In this document: positions 7,825 to 16,848 of the stretch, one piece after another | Layout: each line of letters opens with the position of its first letter | Position numbering within the stretch: the stretch's first letter is position 1 | Source: CAWBCR01 sp963787375 | GTDB lineage: Bacteria; Chloroflexota; Anaerolineae; Aggregatilineales; UBA3940 | Direction: 5' to 3' | DNA: 64,000 nt | NCBI GenBank assembly: GCA_963787375.1 | Contig: CAWBCR010000029.1 | Coordinates: 68,982-132,981 of the forward strand | The notes under the pieces: model-generated | Database searches by the model: none | Told to the model about the DNA's origin: nothing | The model's input: the letters and a program-made list of their open reading frames with translations, nothing else | Position numbers and translations under genes: made by a program

Positions 7825-8478
7825 TCAGCCCTTCTTACCGGCGCGGGTCTGGTCCAGTGGCTCAAACTCAACCGCCGGCTGGCGGGGTTCCTCGGCCTCA
7901 TGGACGACAGGCCGCGTGGGCAGCTCGAACGTCGCGGGAGGCTCGTGATGCCCTTCGTCGCGACGGCGGGTGAGCAGGTAGATGCCCAGCACGATCAGCA
8001 GGCCGGGCCACACGATCTTGGCCAGCGCACCGCCGCTGATGTTGAGGATCAACTCAAAGAACACGCCGCCGATCAGGAAGATGGTCACGCCGGTGACGAT
8101 CCATTTCATGCCGGTCGTCACCAGCCGGTCGACGTCGCTCCAGGCCCCGTTGATGACCAGCCCGATGCCGACCGAAGTCGGGAAGATCAGCGCCCAGGCG
8201 TAGGCCCAGCTTGTCCAGTGGTGCGTGACCGACTGGTACATCAGGATCAGGCCGACCATCGTCACGACGCTGCCCGGAATCGCCAGCGGGCCTGCCGCCT
8301 TGCCACCCAGCGCCATCCCGACGAAGAACAACAGGCCGGGGATGAGGATGAAGAACGGCCAGAAAAAGGCCCACATATTGACGTGGAACACCTGGCCCAG
8401 CAGGAACAATGCGCCCAGCCCGACCAGCGCCGCGCCGATCAGCAGGTTTGCACGCCCGCGTGAATACTCACCTGACAT
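7825..8478 (-). CDS. Multi-span membrane protein, LiaF/DUF5668-like
   Basis: 217 residues; ATG 8478 is preceded by AAGGAGG. Six hydrophobic segments are visible, beginning with a paired-helix motif (LLIGAALVGLGALFLLGQ then FFWPFFILIPGLLFFVG) typical of LiaI-LiaF-like or DUF5668 modules. The C-terminal 45 residues are hydrophilic and proline/glutamate rich (EGHHEPPATFELPTRP) and should be cytoplasmic. Such modules occur in envelope-stress proteins, but no partner kinase is adjacent. Confidence 0.7.
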   Translation of the reverse strand: MSGEYSRGRANLLIGAALVGLGALFLLGQVFHVNMWAFFWPFFILIPGLLFFVGMALGGKAAGPLAIPGSVVTMVGLILMYQSVTHHWTSWAYAWALIFPTSVGIGLVINGAWSDVDRLVTTGMKWIVTGVTIFLIGGVFFELILNISGGALAKIVWPGLLIVLGIYLLTRRRDEGHHEPPATFELPTRPVVHEAEEPRQPAVEFEPLDQTRAGKKG

Positions 8479-8586
8479 ATCTGACTGCCTCCTTCAAACG
8501 CGCAGAGTATCCTCCACGCGGGTGATTGTCTCATTCATCTAACTATACGCGCTGGGCGGGTCTGAGTTGCAGGCCGGTCTGCTCAG

Positions 8587-8655
8587 AACCTCACCCCCTG
8601 GCCCCCTCTCCAAATTTGGAGAGGGGGAAGGCGACTTGCCCGCCGGGGGAGAGGC
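8587..8655. repeat. Dispersed palindromic repeat, family R1, copy 1
   Basis: AACCTCACCCCCTGG then a perfect core (CCCCCTCTCCAAATTTGGAG plus AGGGGG) at 8602-8627. Other copies: 19079, 40303, 47589, 55115 and 62763. Confidence 0.85.
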
Positions 8656-8668
8656 AAAAACCGTGCTG

Positions 8669-10539
8669 CTAATTGGGCGGCCCATCTTCCGTCAGCGTAA
8701 AGTCGTCGAAGGTCGCCAGGGTGGCCGGGGCCTGCTGCCCGCCCGACCCGGTAATCAGCCCCACGTAGCCCACCCGCTCGGTGCCCAGCTCGGTCAGCGG
8801 GAAGCTGCCGACCTGCTTCCACGCGTCGGGGCTGTCGCCGCCGCGATAATAGGCCTGGATGTCGAAATCGGTCAGCACCAGCATCAGGTTGACCCGGCCC
8901 GGCGATGGCAGCACGCCGCCCGCGGCGCTCATCCCGGTGACGCCCCGGTTGAGCAACTGCGGGGCCCAGTTGCGGAAATAGAGGGCATCGCCGGCGCAGT
9001 TGGGGCGGTTGTCGCAGTAGGTCCGCGTCAGGGAGAACAGCGGGAGCCTGCGCCCGCTGAGCACCACCAGCCCCGCCGACTGGTAGTTGGCGGTCGGGCT
9101 GAACGACAGGTCAACGGTGGCCCGCCAGCGCGGCACGCTGATCGGCGTCACCAGCGCCGGGATGGAGGCCTGCCGCCGCGCGTTCTCGTCGAGGCCGCTC
9201 GACGGCTCGACGGGCAGCGTCAGCGCGCCGTTGGCCTCCCAGCGCTGCGGCTCGTTGATCCACGTCCAGCGCGGGTTGAGCGGCTGGCCGTCGAACGTAT
9301 CTCTGAAAGGCAGGCCCCCGGCGGCGGCCTGGGGCTGCGCGGTCGGCGCGGCGGCTGCCGTCTGCTGCTGCTCGGCGACGCGCGTCGCACCGGCGGCAGC
9401 GGTGGCCGTCTGGAACGTGGCGATGCGGTGCCGCCTGATGCCTGCCAGCAAGACCACTGCCACCAGCAGCACGACGACCAGCAGCGCGCCAATCAGGGCA
9501 ATCGCCCCCAGCGGGCTGCGGCTGCGCGGCGCAGCAGCGACTGTCTCAGCAGGGGGCGCGGACGGCGAGGTCGGCGCAGCGGCGGCAGTATCGGCAGACT
9601 CGGCGGCGGGAGTCGGCGTGGCGATTGTCGCGGCGCGGGGGGTGGGCGGCGCGGGGGCCAGCGGGGCAGGCATCATCGGTTGGGTGCCCTCAGGGAATTC
9701 GGTGGGGTAGCCGGCCTGCGCCTCAATCGCCGCCTGCTGGAGCGCGGCGGCCAATTCGCCGCACGTCTCGTAACGCTCGGCGGGCTGCTTGGCCATCGCC
9801 TTCAGGATCACCCGCTCGACCGGCTCCGGCAGGTCGGGTCGACCTGGCGGGGCAGCGGCAGCGGCTCGTAGATGTGCTTGATGACGACCGCCATCGGCGT
9901 TTCGGCGTGATACGGCACGTCGCCGACGGCCATCTGGTACAGCACCACGCCCAGCGAGTAGATGTCGCTGCGGTAATCGATGGGCTGGCCCAGCCCCTGC
10001 TCCGGCGAGACGTAGGCGGGCGTCCCGACGATGCCGCTGCCGGTGAACTGCGCGGTGCCCTCCACCAGCTTCGAGATGCCAAAGTCGGTGATGTACACGT
10101 CGCCGCCCTGGTCGAGCAGGATGTTGGCCGGCTTCACGTCGCGGTGGATGACGCCGCGCCTGTGGGCGTAATCCAATCCCTCGGCAATCTGGGCGACGAT
10201 GCGCACCGTCTGGTCGAGGGTTATCGGGCCGGCGGCCAGCCGGTCGCCGAGCGTGCCGCCCTCCAGGTAGCGCATCACAATGTAGGTGATCTCGTCCTGC
10301 TCGCCGTAGTCGTACACCGGCAGGATGCGAGCGTGCTCCAGCCGGGCGATGACCTTCGCCTCCTGCTCGAAGCGCCCCAGAAAGGTGGGGTCCTGCGCGA
10401 AGTGGCGCGGCAGCACCTTGACGGCGACGTAGCGATCCATGCTGGGCTGGTACGCCTTGTAGACGGTTGCCATGCCGCCCACGCCAAGCTGTTCGATGAT
10501 GCGGTAGGCCCCCAGGTTCTGGCCGATTAGCTCGCTCAT
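8669..10539 (-). CDS. Ser/Thr protein kinase with lectin-like ectodomain (one frameshift)
   Basis: Starts at ATG 10539 (MSELIGQNLGAYRI), with GGAG upstream. Kinase domain, residues ~10-265: glycine loop GVGGMATVYK, K41, catalytic D134 in HRDVKPANIL, D152 in DFGISK, GTPAYVSPEQ. A proline/alanine/threonine-rich linker leads to one membrane helix (ALIGALLVVVLLVAVVLL), then an extracellular Ala/Gln-rich stalk and a concanavalin-like domain opening FRDTFDGQPLNPRWTW and ending ATLATFDDFTLTED. This is the usual PknB layout, sensing outside and phosphorylating inside. The frame breaks near 9837, where CCC should be CCCC (PRQVDPDLPEPVERV). Probably a sequencing error. Confidence 0.9.
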
Positions 10540-10628
10540 ACACCGCTCCACAGGTAATGCCGCCGGCTGCTGAACACGAGGACTCCGGCGGCAGCCCCAT
10601 CATAACACAGGCCGGGCAGGCGGCGAAA

Positions 10629-10659
10629 GCAAAAGAGGCCCGCCTTTACAGACGGGCGA
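10629..10659 (-). terminator. Intrinsic terminator after 10701 gene
   Basis: On the minus strand GCCCG...CGGGC is followed by CTCTTTTGCTTT, 40 bases after the stop of the lipoprotein gene. Confidence 0.6.
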
Positions 10660-10700
10660 CACTATTTTACCGGGTGTCTACATGTGCAGGATGCAGCGCA

Positions 10701-11795
10701 TCACGGCTGGCGCGCCTGCCCTAAGTCGGGTTCGATCATCAGGCTGCTCTCGTCGACCGCTTCGAAGTCGGAGCCGTGGATCGTGTCGAAGGCCTCGATC
10801 AGCGCCTCGTCGTCCCAGCCCGGGTCGGGCGCGCCGCTGATGAACCAGTCCGAGCCGTTGTCGGCCAGGATGATGCCATACTGCTGCATGGCGCGCAGGA
10901 TGACCTGCACGTCAGGGGGATAGCCGGAGATGTCGAAGCCCGCCTTCAGGCGGAAGCGCTGGCCCATCGGCGGCAGGTTGGGGCTGGTGTTATCTGAGGC
11001 ATGGTGGCGCGCGGGCCACACGTATTCCTGCCGCGTGTCTTCGGCGGTGAAGCGCAGCGCGTGGCGAATCGCGCCCGCCGCCACTTCGTCGTAGCGCACC
11101 AGCCCGGGCAGAATGGGCAGGCCCGCTGCATCAGCAGAGGTCCACGTTTCGGGGCGAAGCCCGTAGCCGGCCAGGTCCCAGGTCGCGCCGCTGCCCGCCG
11201 ACCAGCGATCCCCGCCCTCAGGCGAAGCGTCGTAAAGCTCGGCAAGCCGGCAGTCAGAGGTATCGACGATCAGGATGTGGGCGTCGCCGCCACCCTCGAT
11301 CAGCGGGTCGGGCGGGATAGGGTAGGGGCCGGGGTCGGATTCGTCGGGGTAGTAGAATTCGACCTGTGCCGGGCCAACGGCGCTGCCGTCGACGACGTTA
11401 TAGGGAATGCCGATCGGGCTGCCTTCCCACAGCCCGCTGCCGAAGTCGGGGTGCAGGCCGGTATCCGCCCCAATCGAAGCGATGTAGGCGTCCGAGTTCG
11501 GATCCAGCGGCAGGCTGTCGACGCGCGTATTCCAGATGTGATCGGCGGGGAAGATCGGGCAGCCGCTGATGGCCGGCCCATCACCTGCCGGGGCCGTGGC
11601 CGGTGTCGCGGCGTTCTGATTCGGCTGGCTCGGCACAGGTGTGTTGACCGGCGTACGCTCGCTCTGTACCACGGCGCTGAGCGTCCCCGCCACGCGGGCG
11701 TTGACCGTCGCTTCGATGTCCGCCTCGCCGACGCGCGGCGCGCAGCCCACCAGCGCGGCGATCATCAGCGCGCCTGCCACTGCTTTTCCTGCCAT
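10701..11795 (-). CDS. Lipoprotein of a conserved extracellular family
   Basis: 364 residues. Lipobox LVGC puts the acylated cysteine at residue 18. A Thr/Pro/Asn-rich tether runs to ~residue 75. The remaining ~285 residues are one conserved domain: CPIFPADHIWNTRVDSLP, HPDFGSGLWEG, IGIPYNVV, DESDPGPYPIP, DAHILIVDTSDCRLAELYDA, WTSADAAGLPILPGLVRYDE, HALRFTAED, PPMGQRFRLKA and YGIILADNGSDW. This pattern is found in many bacterial exported proteins without assigned function. Transcribed alone, with its own terminator. Confidence 0.75.
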   Translation of the reverse strand: MAGKAVAGALMIAALVGCAPRVGEADIEATVNARVAGTLSAVVQSERTPVNTPVPSQPNQNAATPATAPAGDGPAISGCPIFPADHIWNTRVDSLPLDPNSDAYIASIGADTGLHPDFGSGLWEGSPIGIPYNVVDGSAVGPAQVEFYYPDESDPGPYPIPPDPLIEGGGDAHILIVDTSDCRLAELYDASPEGGDRWSAGSGATWDLAGYGLRPETWTSADAAGLPILPGLVRYDEVAAGAIRHALRFTAEDTRQEYVWPARHHASDNTSPNLPPMGQRFRLKAGFDISGYPPDVQVILRAMQQYGIILADNGSDWFISGAPDPGWDDEALIEAFDTIHGSDFEAVDESSLMIEPDLGQARQP

Positions 11796-11885
11796 AACGC
11801 ACCTCTCTGTCGTGAGGCATTGGTTCAGGATAGCCCTGAATGCGCAGTGCGCGCAAACGGGCTGAGGCGGTCACGTGGAAGAAGA

Positions 11886-11914
11886 ACCGGGGCCGAGCAC
11901 CGCTCGGCCCCGGT
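11886..11914 (-). terminator. Intrinsic terminator after 11944 gene
   Basis: A minus-strand stem of 12 pairs (ACCGGGGCCGAG / CTCGGCCCCGGT) is followed by TCTTCTTCC. Confidence 0.75.
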
Positions 11915-11943
11915 AAGAAGCGACCAGTGGGATAGGTGCACGG

Positions 11944-12570
11944 CTAACCTAATCGTTGTCGCCCTGGCTCGCCCTGGTCGTTGTCGTCCTGGTTGCCGTT
12001 CCCATTGCCATTGCTGTTGCCGTTCCCGGCGTGAATCGGGAGCAGCGGAACCACGCTATCACCGGAGGCGGAGCCTGTGGCCAGAGCCCGCTTGATCTGC
12101 CCCCAGCCGCTGCCTGATGCGCGCATGGCGAAGATATCGTCGACACTGATGCCGTACCGCGCGCTGAGGCCGTACGCCTGCTTGATCTCGCCAAAGCCGT
12201 ACCCGATGCAGAACCAGTGCGCGATCTCGTCGGCAGTCGCGCCGGTGGCCGCTGCCAGCCGCGCAAACTGCGGATTTGTCTGGCCGTTCGCGCAGCGAGT
12301 GGTATCCTGCGCGGCCTGCCCCTGCTCTTGCTCCTGCTCCTGGCCGGACGCTTCAGGCGGCCTGGCCGGCTCAGGCGTTTCCGACGTCTCGTCCTGACCC
12401 TGGTTGGCCTGTGGGGTCCGGACAGCCGACGGGTTGACGCCAGTCAGCGGCCCCTGCGGCGTATGGTCGCTGGGTGTGCTGACCGTTTCAGGCACCTGGT
12501 CGCAGGCCGCCAGCAGCAGCGCCGCCAGAAGACTCACAGCCAACAGCCATGTCTTCGACCGGAATTTCAT
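11944..12570 (-). CDS. Lipoprotein with low-complexity tracts
   Basis: 208 residues, GGGGGTGG ribosome site. Lipobox LLAAC at residues 19-23. A Pro/Glu/Gln-rich tether includes EQEQEQGQ. The folded core (residues ~90-165) has two related helical units, AHWFCIGYGFGEIKQAYGLS and then ISVDDIFAMRASGSGWGQIK, a repeat type common in Chloroflexota lipoproteins of unknown role. The tail is GNGNSNGNGNGNQDDNDQ. Probably a surface-exposed lipoprotein. Confidence 0.7.
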   Translation of the reverse strand: MKFRSKTWLLAVSLLAALLLAACDQVPETVSTPSDHTPQGPLTGVNPSAVRTPQANQGQDETSETPEPARPPEASGQEQEQEQGQAAQDTTRCANGQTNPQFARLAAATGATADEIAHWFCIGYGFGEIKQAYGLSARYGISVDDIFAMRASGSGWGQIKRALATGSASGDSVVPLLPIHAGNGNSNGNGNGNQDDNDQGEPGRQRLG

Positions 12571-12667
12571 CTTACCACCCCCTGTGATGACGGCCCGTAT
12601 CTGCAGTGTAAAACGAACAGCGCCCGCAAACGTATCAGGGCGGAGGCCAAATAGGGCTGAAGTACTG

Positions 12668-13315
12668 TCAGGGAGCTACCCGCACGAACTCGACCGGCGT
12701 GCGGATCAGCAGGTACAGGCGGTTGCCCAGGAAGCGGAACGGCGTGCTGGCCTGCCCTTCGATGTCGCTGCCGAACTGGAGGTGGTTGGCGTCGGTGATC
12801 TCGTAAGCATAGGTGTGGTACAGCTTGCCGCCGTCGAAGATGTTGATCTTGCCGTCGGGCGTGAATTCCCAGATGAGCGAGGAGGAGTTGATGCCCGGCA
12901 CGGTGCCCTGCCAGCGGCCCACGATGCGCTGCGCGGGCGGGACGCTGTCTTCGGACAGGTCGCCGATGTGCTGCCAGGTTTCGGTGCTGCCGCCCGGCGC
13001 CGCGACCGTCAGCGCAGCGGCGCTCAACGTCACGCTTGCGCTGGCGGTGTCGCCGTCGCTGGTGGTCGTCGTCAGCGTCGCGCCGTCGAAGGTGTAGGTG
13101 CCCTCGCTGAAGTCGATGCCGCTCAGGTAGAGGTGGAACGTCCCATCGGCCCGGTACTGGAGGATCTCGCCGCGCGGGGTAGCCCAGTAGCCCTGCAGCG
13201 TCGAGTCCGGCGTCGGCGGCGTGTCGGGCGCGCACCCGGCCAGAATCAGCCATACCGGGATGATGAGAATTGGCAGCAGCCACCTGCGGTCAGCCGCGCA
13301 GCCGCCAAAACGCAT
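12668..13315 (-). CDS. Lipoprotein, beta-rich, unknown
   Basis: 215 residues from ATG 13315, selected because GGAGG sits 9 bases upstream and MRFGGCAADRRWLLPILIIP gives a signal peptide with lipobox LAGC. The mature protein holds two similar beta modules, each with GYW/GRW openings and strands such as YRADGTFHLYLSG and FTPDGKINIFDGGK, as in META- or lipocalin-like exported domains. Function cannot be assigned. Confidence 0.7.
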   Translation of the reverse strand: MRFGGCAADRRWLLPILIIPVWLILAGCAPDTPPTPDSTLQGYWATPRGEILQYRADGTFHLYLSGIDFSEGTYTFDGATLTTTTSDGDTASASVTLSAAALTVAAPGGSTETWQHIGDLSEDSVPPAQRIVGRWQGTVPGINSSSLIWEFTPDGKINIFDGGKLYHTYAYEITDANHLQFGSDIEGQASTPFRFLGNRLYLLIRTPVEFVRVAP

Positions 13316-13462
13316 GATTCGGACCTCCACGCACTCCATCTGGTAGTACTCTGGTTCCATTTTACAACAGCAGGGCGCATCCAGACGAACGCTGCCGCGC
13401 GGCGTGGGCTGAACGTATAGTGATCGGCAGGTTAGTGAGGCAGGAAAACCGCAAAAAGAGGT

Positions 13463-13490
13463 TGGGGCCGAGCGCGCCAGCTCGGCCCCA
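13463..13490 (-). terminator. Strong hairpin with T run
   Basis: Minus-strand TGGGGCCGAGC pairs with GCTCGGCCCCA and is followed by ACCTCTTTTTGCGG. It lies about 260 bases after the CBM48 gene and is its second possible terminator. Confidence 0.7.
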
Positions 13491-13688
13491 GGGACCAGTG
13501 TGTGTATCACTTTGAAGGAGGAAGGAGGAAGGCAAACGAATTTACCTTTCTGCCATTATCATAGCGCAATTCCCGGATTGTGACATAGTTCACATGGCCG
13601 GTTTTTAACCTGGCCGGATGATGGGTGCGGCACTGGCCAACTGACCAGTGGTCCGACCACTCGGCGCGCCTCGCCGCCCGGAATCAGC

Positions 13689-13712
13689 AGGGGCACGGTT
13701 GTGCCGTGCCCC
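13689..13712. terminator. GGGGCACGG palindrome (family R3)
   Basis: AGGGGCACGG TTGT GCCGTGCCCC lies 40 bases after the stop of the CBM48 gene. Similar palindromes follow genes at 21061, 33696 and 57970. Confidence 0.6.
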
Positions 13713-13751
13713 GGAGCCCTGTGCTGATCGATGGTGATGGTGGGGGAGATA

Positions 13752-14051
13752 TCAGGTGCGGACGACGGAGTTCTCGCCGGCGAATGGGTTGGGGGTATAG
13801 CGATCGGCTTCCCAATCGTTGTACCATTCGCAGCCGTCGACAAAGTAGCGGTATTCGTACTCCTTGCCAGCTTCGAGTTTCAGATCGACCTTCCACTCGC
13901 CGCTCTTGAGCTGTGTCATCGGCGTGGCGGTCTCTGACCAGCCGTTGAAGTCGCCGACGAGATGCGCCGTGCCCGCTTCGATGGCCTTCGGCAATACGAA
14001 GGTCACCTTGCATACGGTGTCGTTGGACTGGTACTTCTTATTCAGCGGCAT
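13752..14051 (-). CDS. Small CBM48 / AMPK-type glycogen-binding protein
   Basis: 99 residues. ATG 14051 is preferred over GTG 14057 because GGGGG lies 11 bases before the ATG but only 2 before the GTG. The domain matches family 48: KVTFVLPKAIEAGTAHLVGD, FNGWSETATPM, GEWKVDLKLEAGKEYEYRYF, WYNDWEADRYTPNPFAGENS. The tryptophans of FNGW and EW are the usual glucan-contacting residues. Stand-alone CBM48 proteins are common in bacteria, and a role at glycogen is inferred. Two hairpins lie downstream. Confidence 0.88.
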   Translation of the reverse strand: MPLNKKYQSNDTVCKVTFVLPKAIEAGTAHLVGDFNGWSETATPMTQLKSGEWKVDLKLEAGKEYEYRYFVDGCEWYNDWEADRYTPNPFAGENSVVRT

Positions 14052-14148
14052 GTGCACGACCCCCTTTCACTGGAGAAACTGTCAACTACCGCGCCAAACG
14101 CGGCTTACCTCTATTCTATTACAAAATGGCCCGAAGCATGGACTCAGT

Positions 14149-14197
14149 TACGTCAGCCCGGCGCTGCGCAGCACGATCCAGTCACGCAGCATGCCAG
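14149..14197. repeat. Displaced copy of the SDR gene 3' end
   Basis: This ~49-base segment matches 15076-15124, the last codons of the SDR gene, with about 8 differences. On the minus strand it still reads MLRDWIVLRSAGLT and stop, versus RLRDWIVRRSAGLA. With the real gene end it brackets the gene at 14259. Confidence 0.75.
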
Positions 14198-14258
14198 GCC
14201 GCGCAAAGAGTTGTATACTGATGGCAAGGAATATCCTCACTTAACAAAGGAATCGATC

Positions 14259-15017
14259 ATGATCCGGTTATGGCTTTCCATACTTGATGCTGTCCGGAAG
14301 CCATTCTTTTACGCCGTTCGTGGGCTGACCGGTATCCGCGTGACAATTCCCGTCGAATACGTCGATGGCCGCCAGATTGAGGCCCACCTGCCTGTCGCGA
14401 CTGAGGCTATCAACGGGCTTCTCCCCACTCCCAAACTCCGCCCCGTCGAGCATTCCCCCGGCCAGACAGCCATCATTGTCACCGCCAACGAGTTTCACCG
14501 CCTGAAGACCTCATCTCCCTACAACGAACTGGCCATCGCGATCCCCGTCGTCTACGAACCGGAGAGCGCTGCACTGGCCGGTGTTTACCTGCTATACCTG
14601 CCCGTCTCAACCGAGATGGCTCGCTGGTATGGAGCCGATGCGCTGGGCCTTCCCAAGTTTGTCGCCAGCATCACGTTTGAAGACTTGCCCGATGCCTCGT
14701 GCTGCACCCTCCGGGCCGACGGTCGGGAGATTCTCGCGCTGGAAGTCCCTCACCTGCCGACCGAGAGAGAAGAATGGAATATGCTCCTGTTCGGCGTGCT
14801 CGATGAACGCCTGGTGCAGACACCGTGGCGGGTACGTGGCCAGCGGGGTGTGGCGGACGGCGGCGCTGTTCGCGCACGGCTGACGCTGGGTGACCACGCC
14901 ATTGCTGACGAACTTCGCGCCTTGGGCATCGGGAGTGATCCGATAGCCTGGTCTTATGTACCGGAAATGCAAAACCTTCTGGGTCAGCCCTCATTCCTCA
15001 GCGATACAGCCCGCTGA
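14259..15017 (+). CDS. Acetoacetate decarboxylase-family protein
   Basis: 252 residues. ATG 14259 has AAAGG 8 bases upstream. The fold is the ADC type: VTANEFHRLKTSSPYNELAI, IPVVYEPESAALAGVYLLYL, VSTEMARWYGADALGLPKFV. Members are small decarboxylases or related lyases; several proteins of this superfamily have lost the decarboxylase lysine, and I cannot identify a confident catalytic lysine here, so activity is open. It is convergent with the SDR gene and lies between two copies of that gene's 3' end, which marks it as a recent insertion. Confidence 0.75.
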   Translation: MIRLWLSILDAVRKPFFYAVRGLTGIRVTIPVEYVDGRQIEAHLPVATEAINGLLPTPKLRPVEHSPGQTAIIVTANEFHRLKTSSPYNELAIAIPVVYEPESAALAGVYLLYLPVSTEMARWYGADALGLPKFVASITFEDLPDASCCTLRADGREILALEVPHLPTEREEWNMLLFGVLDERLVQTPWRVRGQRGVADGGAVRARLTLGDHAIADELRALGIGSDPIAWSYVPEMQNLLGQPSFLSDTAR

Positions 15018-15074
15018 CAGGCGGCCAAAGATCGGGCTGTGCAGCCGGCCCGCCTCCACATCCGTCCGCTGTCG

Positions 15075-15923
15075 CTACGCCAGCCCGGCGCTGCGGCGCA
15101 CGATCCAGTCGCGCAGCCTGCCGGACAGGAACCGGCTCGCGAACCCGTAGAAGCGCGCATCAGGACCCACGTAGTAGCGAATGCGGGGCCGCTTCGCGGT
15201 GAAGGCGTGGCTGATGGAGCGGGCCGCTTCCTCCGGCGTGATGCCGATCTGCCCGCCGCGCCGGACGAAGTCCCGCGCCCGCCGATACTGCTCACCGTAC
15301 AGCTCCCAGACCTCGTCTGAATAGCGCGCGTCCATGGCCGAAGCCCGGTCAAAGGCAGTGACCCACATCGGCGTGACGACGTTGCCATACACGGCTATCG
15401 AGACGCTCACACCGTGCGGACGAAGCTCCAGCCGCAGCGCGTCGGACAGCGCGTTGAGGGCGGTCTTGGCCGCGCTGTAGGGCCCGTGAAAGGCCATGAC
15501 GAACACGCTGGCCGTCGAACTGACGTTTACCAGCCGCCCGCGCGCCTGCCGCAGCAGCGGCAGAAACGCCTGCGCGACGGCCAGCACGCCGAAGAAGTTC
15601 ACGTCGAACATCCAGCGCACATCTTCCAGTGAGACGAACTCCAGCGGGGCCATGAAGCCCACCCCGGCGTTGTTGACCAGCCCATACAGGCCGGCCTCTC
15701 CGACGGCCTGCCCGACCTGTTCGGCGGCGGCGGCGATGCTGGCGGGGTCGGTCACGTCCATCATCACTGGCGTCACGCTGCCGGACGACAACTGCCGCAG
15801 TTCATCGGCGTCGGACTCTTTGCGCACCGTCCCGAACACGCAGAAGCCCAGCGCGTCGAGGTGCAGGGCGCAGGCGCGCCCGATCCCCGACGATGCGCCC
15901 GTCACGAGCACCGAGCGGCCCAT
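15075..15923 (-). CDS. Short-chain dehydrogenase/reductase
   Basis: 282 residues. Classical SDR with TGASSGIG (residues 8-15, cofactor loop), DVTDPASI, NNAGVGF, catalytic serine in NVSST, and YSAAK carrying the catalytic tyrosine and lysine. The R at TVRKES may favour NADP. The C-terminal ~60 residues (YYVGPDARFYGFASRFLSGR) resemble SDRs acting on lipids or retinoid-like substrates; the substrate is unknown. Originally it probably followed the MFS gene at 17746 directly: the MFS/SDR junction is duplicated on both sides of the inserted block 16151-17583. Confidence 0.88.
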   Translation of the reverse strand: MGRSVLVTGASSGIGRACALHLDALGFCVFGTVRKESDADELRQLSSGSVTPVMMDVTDPASIAAAAEQVGQAVGEAGLYGLVNNAGVGFMAPLEFVSLEDVRWMFDVNFFGVLAVAQAFLPLLRQARGRLVNVSSTASVFVMAFHGPYSAAKTALNALSDALRLELRPHGVSVSIAVYGNVVTPMWVTAFDRASAMDARYSDEVWELYGEQYRRARDFVRRGGQIGITPEEAARSISHAFTAKRPRIRYYVGPDARFYGFASRFLSGRLRDWIVRRSAGLA

Positions 15924-16050
15924 ACCTGGTGGATTTCACGATGTTCTCTCCCGGCACCATGCGAATCAGCACGCGGCCTGAGGCGGCTGCGTAACGCTAT
16001 CATATCACCGATCTTGCCCGCGGATCAGCCCCCCGGCTGAAGCGCCGCTC
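15866..16050. repeat. Direct repeat copy A (SDR start / MFS end)
   Basis: About 185 bases that recur at 17588-17775 with roughly 90% identity: start of the SDR gene, the spacer TTTCACGATGTTCTCTCCCG, GCGGCCTGAGGCGGCTGCGT, ATCATATCACCGAT, and GGCTGAAGCGCC. The last part corresponds to the end of the MFS gene in copy B. Confidence 0.85.
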
Positions 16051-16150
16051 GCCGACCGCCCACCCGCACCCGCCGATACTGCCCGTCGTCTCGCCCGCAA
16101 AGATGTCCCTTTACCCGTCACATCCATCATGATGCGATACTGGCTTTCTG

Positions 16151-16741
16151 CTATGTGTTTTGCTTGGGCCAGAAGGCGCCGGTGCGTTTGCAATATTCCG
16201 CGTAGGAATCGCCATAGCGCAGCATCAAGTCCTGCTCCTCGGCATAGCACATAAGGGCAAGGATCGGGAAATAGATGAGCGAGAAAAGGGTCAGGAACGG
16301 TGAATGCAGCAGCAGGCCCATCACTGCAAATAGGAAGACCTCCCCCACCGCCTGCGGATGACGGATCTTGGTGTAGATGCCGCTGTACATGGTGTGTTCC
16401 TTCTTCGGACGCATGGTCTCCTCGCCCGCGTCGCGTGTGCCGATCAGCATCAGGGCCGTAGCCGGGATGCCGATGAGCATGGCTATGACCAGCGAGATCC
16501 ACCAGGGCCATGGGAACCGGTCAGGCAGTGGCGTTGCCAGCGGAAAGAAGAAATAGAGGATATAGTTGGCTGTGATGATGAGTTCAAAGCCAAGGGCGAT
16601 CAGTCGAAAATAAGCGCAGCGCTGATAAGCACGCGGCCCGATCACTTTCTCCTGCGCCGCCGGTCTGGCGCTGAGCACATAGAAGTAAAGCAACAGAATC
16701 GAGGCAAAAATAAGTATGGCGAAGTTTATCCAGGCAAACAT
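16151..16741 (-). CDS. Isoprenylcysteine methyltransferase-like membrane protein
   Basis: 196 residues with GGAAGGG before ATG 16741. Five hydrophobic spans are visible. The C-terminal half has the membrane methyltransferase signature: GIYTKIRHPQAVGEVFLF, then EEQDLMLRYGDSYAEYCKRT and GAFWP. These ICMT/PEMT-like proteins transfer methyl groups from SAM to lipid or protein substrates, and bacterial targets are mostly unknown. It lies in the block between the two direct repeats. A truncated relative of its C-terminus sits at 17298. Confidence 0.8.
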   Translation of the reverse strand: MFAWINFAILIFASILLLYFYVLSARPAAQEKVIGPRAYQRCAYFRLIALGFELIITANYILYFFFPLATPLPDRFPWPWWISLVIAMLIGIPATALMLIGTRDAGEETMRPKKEHTMYSGIYTKIRHPQAVGEVFLFAVMGLLLHSPFLTLFSLIYFPILALMCYAEEQDLMLRYGDSYAEYCKRTGAFWPKQNT

Positions 16742-16848
16742 GTGATTCGCCCTTCCTATGTGGAAATCAAGAGATTTCTAGCCACAATATTCGATCCGTG
16801 GCACGCTCGCAATGAATATACAGCGCATCCAAAACTCCTCACTACCCC

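Larger units (their letters stand above)
13316..13751. other. Gene-free interval with two hairpins
   Basis: 436 bases. It holds a terminator-like hairpin at 13463-13490 and a palindrome at 13689-13712. An AAGGAGGAAGGAGG stretch at about 13514 is followed by no convincing reading frame. Nothing else recognisable. Confidence 0.5.

Noticed and set aside
8567..9871. 434-codon plus-strand frame opposite the kinase gene
   Set aside because: Shadow frame rich in Arg/Gly/Ala, overlapping an R1 repeat and conserved kinase sequence.
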